This document shows positions 60,501 to 64,000 of a stretch of DNA of 64,000 bases, one piece after another (positions within the stretch are counted from its first letter, which is position 1; every line of letters starts with the position of its first letter). The notes beneath the pieces were generated by a model. The model saw nothing but the letters and a program-made list of their open reading frames with translations, was not told the DNA's origin and did no database searches. The stretch comes from an uncultured Clostridia bacterium (GTDB taxonomy: Bacteria; Bacillota; Clostridia; Oscillospirales; Acutalibacteraceae), in the NCBI GenBank assembly GCA_947170465.1, contig CAMVTS010000003.1:1-64000 (forward strand). Reading direction: 5' to 3'. A program made the position numbers and the translations under genes.

Positions 60501-61310
60501 ATGATAATCGACACACACGCCCATATCGGCACACTGCTCAACTTCAATATGACTGTCGGTCAGGTGCTGCGCTCCATGGAACGCTTCGGCATTGACTTTT
60601 CGCTTGTCAGCAATATCGAGGGCGCCGAGACTGACCACCGGGGCAAGCCGGTGCCGCCGGCGTTTTCTGTTCCGCAGAACGAGCTGCTGCGCAGAACGCT
60701 GGAAGCCACTGCCTGCGCGCCCGACAAAATCGGCGTACTGCCGTGGATGCGGATTCGCAACGAGCTGCCCGACAGGGAATTTATCAGGCTGATTGACGAG
60801 AACCGCTCCCGGATTTTCGGCTTGAAGCTGCACCCCTTCCACGCCAGAGTCGCGCCGGACGAGGAACGCCTGGAGCCGGTTTACAAGCTCGCCGCGGAAT
60901 ATAACCTGCCGGTGGTCTCCCACACCGGCGGCTGTGAGGAAGCCATGTCGCACCACCTCTATAACGCTGCCAAACGCCATCCGGAAATTGATTTCGTGAT
61001 GGTGCACATGGATTTGGGCACCGATAACCGCCGGGCGCTCGATTTGCTCGGCAAGCTGCCCAACCTCTACGGCGACACCACCTGGGTACCTGTCGCCACC
61101 ACCCTTGAAGCTATCCGCCGCTGGGGAAACGAAAAAATGCTGTTCGGCACCGACAATCCCATCGACGGCGAGGAAACACTCCTGCACAACCCCATCGGTG
61201 AGCGTTCGCTCTATCAGCAATACTTTCACGAATTGAAGGAGCAGCTCTCCGAGGACGACTATCAGCACCTGATGTACAAAAACGCAGAAAGGATTTTTCA
61301 CCTGAAATGA
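60501..61310 (+). CDS. Amidohydrolase-family (TIM-barrel) metal hydrolase
   Basis: 269 residues from MIIDTHAHIGTLLNF (GGGGTGAAG upstream; the ORF-track start lies in the previous gene). The HAH metal motif at the N-terminus, GLKLHPFH, VVSHTGG, VMVHMDLGT and MLFGTDNPID fit the amidohydrolase-2 family (PF04909). Substrate unknown. It overlaps the TraX gene by 4 bp. Confidence 0.9.
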   Translation: MIIDTHAHIGTLLNFNMTVGQVLRSMERFGIDFSLVSNIEGAETDHRGKPVPPAFSVPQNELLRRTLEATACAPDKIGVLPWMRIRNELPDREFIRLIDENRSRIFGLKLHPFHARVAPDEERLEPVYKLAAEYNLPVVSHTGGCEEAMSHHLYNAAKRHPEIDFVMVHMDLGTDNRRALDLLGKLPNLYGDTTWVPVATTLEAIRRWGNEKMLFGTDNPIDGEETLLHNPIGERSLYQQYFHELKEQLSEDDYQHLMYKNAERIFHLK

Positions 61311-62035
61311 TACGGCAATATTCGATTTTTCCCGATAAAATGAAGGTGTTCAGCGGCAGCATGCTCAAGGTGCTCGCCATGGTGACCATGATAATCGACC
61401 ATGTCGGCTTGCACCTGGTTGACCGCAGTATCATTCTCTTTGAAACCGAGACCTATACCCTGACGCTCTACCGCGTCATGCGCGATATCGGCAGACTGGC
61501 ATTTCCGCTGTTCTGCTTTCTGCTCATTGAGGGATACCTGCATACGCGCAGCAAGGTGCGCTACGGCGTGAGTCTGGGCGTGATGGCGCTGATTTCGGAA
61601 ATTCCCTATGACCTGGAACACACAAACAAGCTGATTGACCTGCGTGCCCAAAATATCTTCTTCACCCTCCTGCTGGGTTATCTGGCAATCTGTGCCGCGG
61701 AACACCTGCGGAAAAAGCATCCTGTCCTGACCATTCCGGTGCTGATTGGTATCATGCTTGCCGGCTATTACGGCAAAGTGGATTACAGCATAGGCGGTGT
61801 GGCATTCATCGTCGTGCTTTACGCCGCGAGAAAAAATGAATTTCTGCGGATTTTTACTTCCTTCCTGATTGGCAATCCCCGGTTTGTCATGGTCGCTTTC
61901 CTGCCAATGTCCCTCTACAACGGCAAACGCGGCTTCATCAAGGGAAAATTCCTCAAATACGCCTTCTACGCGATTTATCCGGTGCACATCTTCATCATCT
62001 ACCTGTTAAAGCTGCACTGGGGTTTGTTTCAATAA
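61307..62035 (+). CDS. TraX-family membrane protein
   Basis: 242 residues with about seven membrane helices. The family opening is LKVLAMVTMIIDHVG, followed by RLAFPLFCFLLIEGYLHT and GYYGKVDYSIGGV. The prototype acetylates F-pilin, but chromosomal TraX proteins in Firmicutes are of unknown role, possibly acyl transfer at the membrane. It is the third gene of the operon (ATGA overlap). Confidence 0.9.
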   Translation: MIRQYSIFPDKMKVFSGSMLKVLAMVTMIIDHVGLHLVDRSIILFETETYTLTLYRVMRDIGRLAFPLFCFLLIEGYLHTRSKVRYGVSLGVMALISEIPYDLEHTNKLIDLRAQNIFFTLLLGYLAICAAEHLRKKHPVLTIPVLIGIMLAGYYGKVDYSIGGVAFIVVLYAARKNEFLRIFTSFLIGNPRFVMVAFLPMSLYNGKRGFIKGKFLKYAFYAIYPVHIFIIYLLKLHWGLFQ

Positions 62036-62042
62036 AAAATCA

Positions 62043-62079
62043 AAACGGCTGATTCAGCGCTTGCCTGAATCAGCCGTTT
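62043..62079. terminator. Bidirectional terminator
   Basis: AAACGGCTGATTCA pairs with TGAATCAGCCGTTT around GCGCTTGCC, with AATTTTTAC on the plus side and TTTTTT on the minus side. It serves the convergent TraX gene and the exported-protein gene. Confidence 0.85.
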
Positions 62080-62084
62080 AATTT

Positions 62085-62855
62085 TTACTTATATCTTCTG
62101 CCGCCGTTTGACTTGGGCTTGTCGTTTGCCTTGAAGCCGTCGCCGTAATCATTGGGCGCGTAATAGTCTCCCTGCGGAGCTGCCGCAGTCTCGGTCTTGA
62201 ACTTCTTTCTGCGCGAAATTGCCGAAGCAATCAGGTAGATAAAGCCCGCGAGACTCAGCGCTACACAAGCGCCGCCGGCAATGATAATCCAGTGACCATT
62301 GTCCTCCCTGGCGGTGTTGTTCTGAATGAAGGAGAAGTCGCCGCTGCCGTCGTCCTCCACGGTACCGGCGTTTTTGAGCTTAGCGGCAATGTCGCCCCAG
62401 TCGTTTTTGGAAAGCTCCTTGTCGTCAATCTTCTTGCTGTCGGTGTCGTAGAGCGCCGCGGAAGGCGCGATATTCTTGGGAGGCACATAGCTCTGACCGC
62501 CGCCGACGTAGATTTCCTGCGGATTGGACACAGCATTGCCCTCGCTGTCGTAGTAGTTGTTGTTGGTATTGCCGCCGTCGTCACTGCCGCCGTCCTGCGG
62601 CGTTACGGGGTCGGTGTAGACCGGCTCGTAGGGAGCTTCCGTATAATCGGGCACATAAGGCTCCTCGGTGACGACCGGATCGTCCGGAACATAGGGCTCC
62701 TCGGTGGCAACCGGTTCGGGATTTTCTCCGCCGCCCTGCTGCTCGGTAGGCGCCGGCTGTTCCTGCTGTTCCTGCTCGGCATACGCGGTAAAGCTGAAAA
62801 CGCTCAGCGCCATCAGCACCGCGGAAATGGCTGCAATGAATCTGATTTTCGTCAT
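62085..62855 (-). CDS. Exported Pro/Glu-rich protein with C-terminal membrane anchor
   Basis: 256 residues. A signal peptide (ends near FTAYA) is followed by a Pro/Glu/Tyr-rich stretch with repeats (TEEPYVPD twice, then EAPYEPV), an unrecognised ~90-residue domain and one membrane helix near the C-terminus (WIIIAGGACVALSLAGFIYL) with a basic cytoplasmic tail. It should be displayed on the cell surface, with the repeats spanning the wall. It lies 24 bp after the foldase-like gene. No family recognised. Confidence 0.75.
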   Translation of the reverse strand: MTKIRFIAAISAVLMALSVFSFTAYAEQEQQEQPAPTEQQGGGENPEPVATEEPYVPDDPVVTEEPYVPDYTEAPYEPVYTDPVTPQDGGSDDGGNTNNNYYDSEGNAVSNPQEIYVGGGQSYVPPKNIAPSAALYDTDSKKIDDKELSKNDWGDIAAKLKNAGTVEDDGSGDFSFIQNNTAREDNGHWIIIAGGACVALSLAGFIYLIASAISRRKKFKTETAAAPQGDYYAPNDYGDGFKANDKPKSNGGRRYK

Positions 62856-62879
62856 GCAATCCTCCTTATATCGAGGCGC

Positions 62880-64000
62880 TTACCCCTCAGACGCGGAGCT
62901 GTCGCTGCCCTCGGATCCGCTGCTTTCAGCGGTCGTGGTGGGCTTCTCTGCTACGAAGAACATCTTGGGATCGTAGCCGTCAACAGCCGCGTTCTTTTCG
63001 TATTTGAGTTCTTTAATCAGGTCTTTGATATAGCTCTGGAAGTCCTTGTTTTTCATGTTGCTCAGCACCTCGGAGCGGTTGGAAGCGCTCTCGAGATAAT
63101 CCTTGGCAATTGCCTTGGCGTCCTTCTTGTACACCAGGTAAATCATGGCGCTGTCGCCCTCGCCTACCTTGACGGTAGCCGCCTTGCCGCTGTCGAGCTT
63201 TTCAAGCTCCGCCTTGAGCTCGTCGCCTGCGGAGAATTTCTCCAGCAGCTCGGTGTTGCTGATGGAAGGATCGCTGTCGAGACCCTCCGACTCGGTGTAA
63301 GCCTTGGAAACGTCGTCAAACGCCTTGCCGCTGTTGAGCTCCTTGACCATGCCGTCAAACTTGTCGGTAATCTTCTTGACAGCGTCGTCGGAAAGCGCGA
63401 CGTTGGAGGACTGACCGGCTTCGTCGGTGGTGGACTCATAGAGGTTGGCGGACATGTAGCTGTAGTCGATATAGTTCTCGTCAAAGTACTTTTCGAGGTC
63501 AGCGTCGGAAACCTCCTGGGAGCCGCCCTTTTCGTAGAGCGCGTTGAAGAGCACCTGCTCCATGGCGGGCACCTCAAAGGCAGCGTACTTGTAGCTGTCA
63601 AAGGAAACGCCGTGGGGCTCCAGCTCCTTGCTCATGGGCATCACATAGCCCATGTTGGCATAGGGACCGACGTTCCAGTTGGTCTTTGCCTGCTCGTCCG
63701 CTGACTGCAGGGTCGCGGAATCCACGGTAGCGCCCTCGTCCTTGAGCGCCTTTTCAACTGCCAAAGCGGTGAGGGTCAGCTCCTGCGCCTTATCCTTGAT
63801 CCACTGACGGGCAACCGCCTTATTGCCGTCGTCGTCGGTGATTTCAAGGTCGAACCACTTGTCGTTGGTGCCGTCGTAGTCGTCGAGCTTCTTCGCATAG
63901 CTCTGCGCCTGCTGGAAGGCAACGTCGAGGTTGTAGATATATACGCCGATAGCCAGCTCCTTGTCGCCGGTTTTGTAGGACCACTGCTTTTGAAGGCTGC
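62880..64000 (-). CDS. SurA/PrsA-like foldase-type exported protein (5' end outside window)
   Basis: The frame is open through the window edge (…QKQWSYKTGDKELAIGVYIY), so the ORF-track start at 63764 (a TTG) is internal; at least 373 residues are visible. The helical pattern (…YAKKLDDYD…VARQWIKDKAQELTL…LEKYFDENYIDYSYM) fits the chaperone part of SurA/PrsA-type proteins, but no clear parvulin catalytic domain was recognised. The C-terminus is Ser/Glu-rich and disordered. It is probably a membrane-attached lipoprotein, to judge from the family. Confidence 0.7.
   Translation of the reverse strand, partial: SLQKQWSYKTGDKELAIGVYIYNLDVAFQQAQSYAKKLDDYDGTNDKWFDLEITDDDGNKAVARQWIKDKAQELTLTALAVEKALKDEGATVDSATLQSADEQAKTNWNVGPYANMGYVMPMSKELEPHGVSFDSYKYAAFEVPAMEQVLFNALYEKGGSQEVSDADLEKYFDENYIDYSYMSANLYESTTDEAGQSSNVALSDDAVKKITDKFDGMVKELNSGKAFDDVSKAYTESEGLDSDPSISNTELLEKFSAGDELKAELEKLDSGKAATVKVGEGDSAMIYLVYKKDAKAIAKDYLESASNRSEVLSNMKNKDFQSYIKDLIKELKYEKNAAVDGYDPKMFFVAEKPTTTAESSGSEGSDSSASEG

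Noticed and set aside
1-64000. CRISPR arrays, tRNA or rRNA genes
   Set aside because: No regularly spaced direct repeats and no cloverleaf or rRNA-like segment were recognised on reading; a covariance-model scan would settle tRNA and riboswitch questions.

Overview
The window looks like chromosome from a gut-type member of the Clostridia, most likely Oscillospiraceae/Ruminococcaceae. This is inferred from gene content (type III glutamine synthetase, DUF951 protein, TelA operon, ANTAR regulator, Firmicutes-type CpsC/CpsD capsule genes) and from GC-rich core genes contrasted with AT-rich accessory segments. No rRNA, tRNA or CRISPR array was recognised.

Region 1 (about 36-12442) is an AT-richer island. 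From left to right it holds an ECF sigma/anti-sigma pair, an AraC regulator followed by a caspase-family protease, two lipoproteins, then a mobility module: a DUF927-type ATPase, a relaxosome protein that appears to start at ATT, a MOBP-type relaxase, a TnpW-like small protein and a large serine recombinase. Related inverted repeats (32 of 42 bases identical) lie at positions 37-78 and 12398-12439. The second lies 7 bases beyond the htpG stop codon, so the whole island may be one mobilizable element inserted just downstream of htpG.

Region 2 (12.4-38.8 kb) is core metabolism: htpG, ribF, a NUDIX hydrolase, an M14 peptidase, asnB, a GH31 glycosidase, a TelA/TM/vWA operon with two small unknown genes, an M18 aminopeptidase, a DUF951-prfA-Sua5-coaE-transglycosylase operon, glf, and carA followed by a carB gene fused in frame to dapF, preceded by an ANTAR regulator.

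Region 3 (38.9-54 kb) is an exopolysaccharide/capsule locus. It encodes chain-length and kinase proteins, a priming sugar transferase, the complete dTDP-L-rhamnose pathway (rfbA, B, D, C), four glycosyltransferases, a CDP-alcohol phosphotransferase, a polymerase/ligase and a flippase. A nucleotidyltransferase-fold gene lies at its edge. With glf (UDP-galactofuranose) nearby, the polymer may contain rhamnose and possibly galactofuranose.

Region 4 (54-64 kb) has type III glutamine synthetase with a terminator hairpin in its leader, an rRNA methyltransferase, an AT-rich patch with an acetyltransferase and a broken toxin-antitoxin pair, a Sel1-like/amidohydrolase/TraX operon, and two exported proteins, the last running off the window.

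Three families of small non-coding repeats have reshaped genes here: a 157-bp element (2 copies, 3-bp target duplications; one copy splits the toxin gene), a 169-bp element (2 copies; one copy rewrites the C-terminus of the M14 peptidase), and a roughly 220-bp element (3 copies), each copy sandwiched between two copies of a different terminator hairpin.
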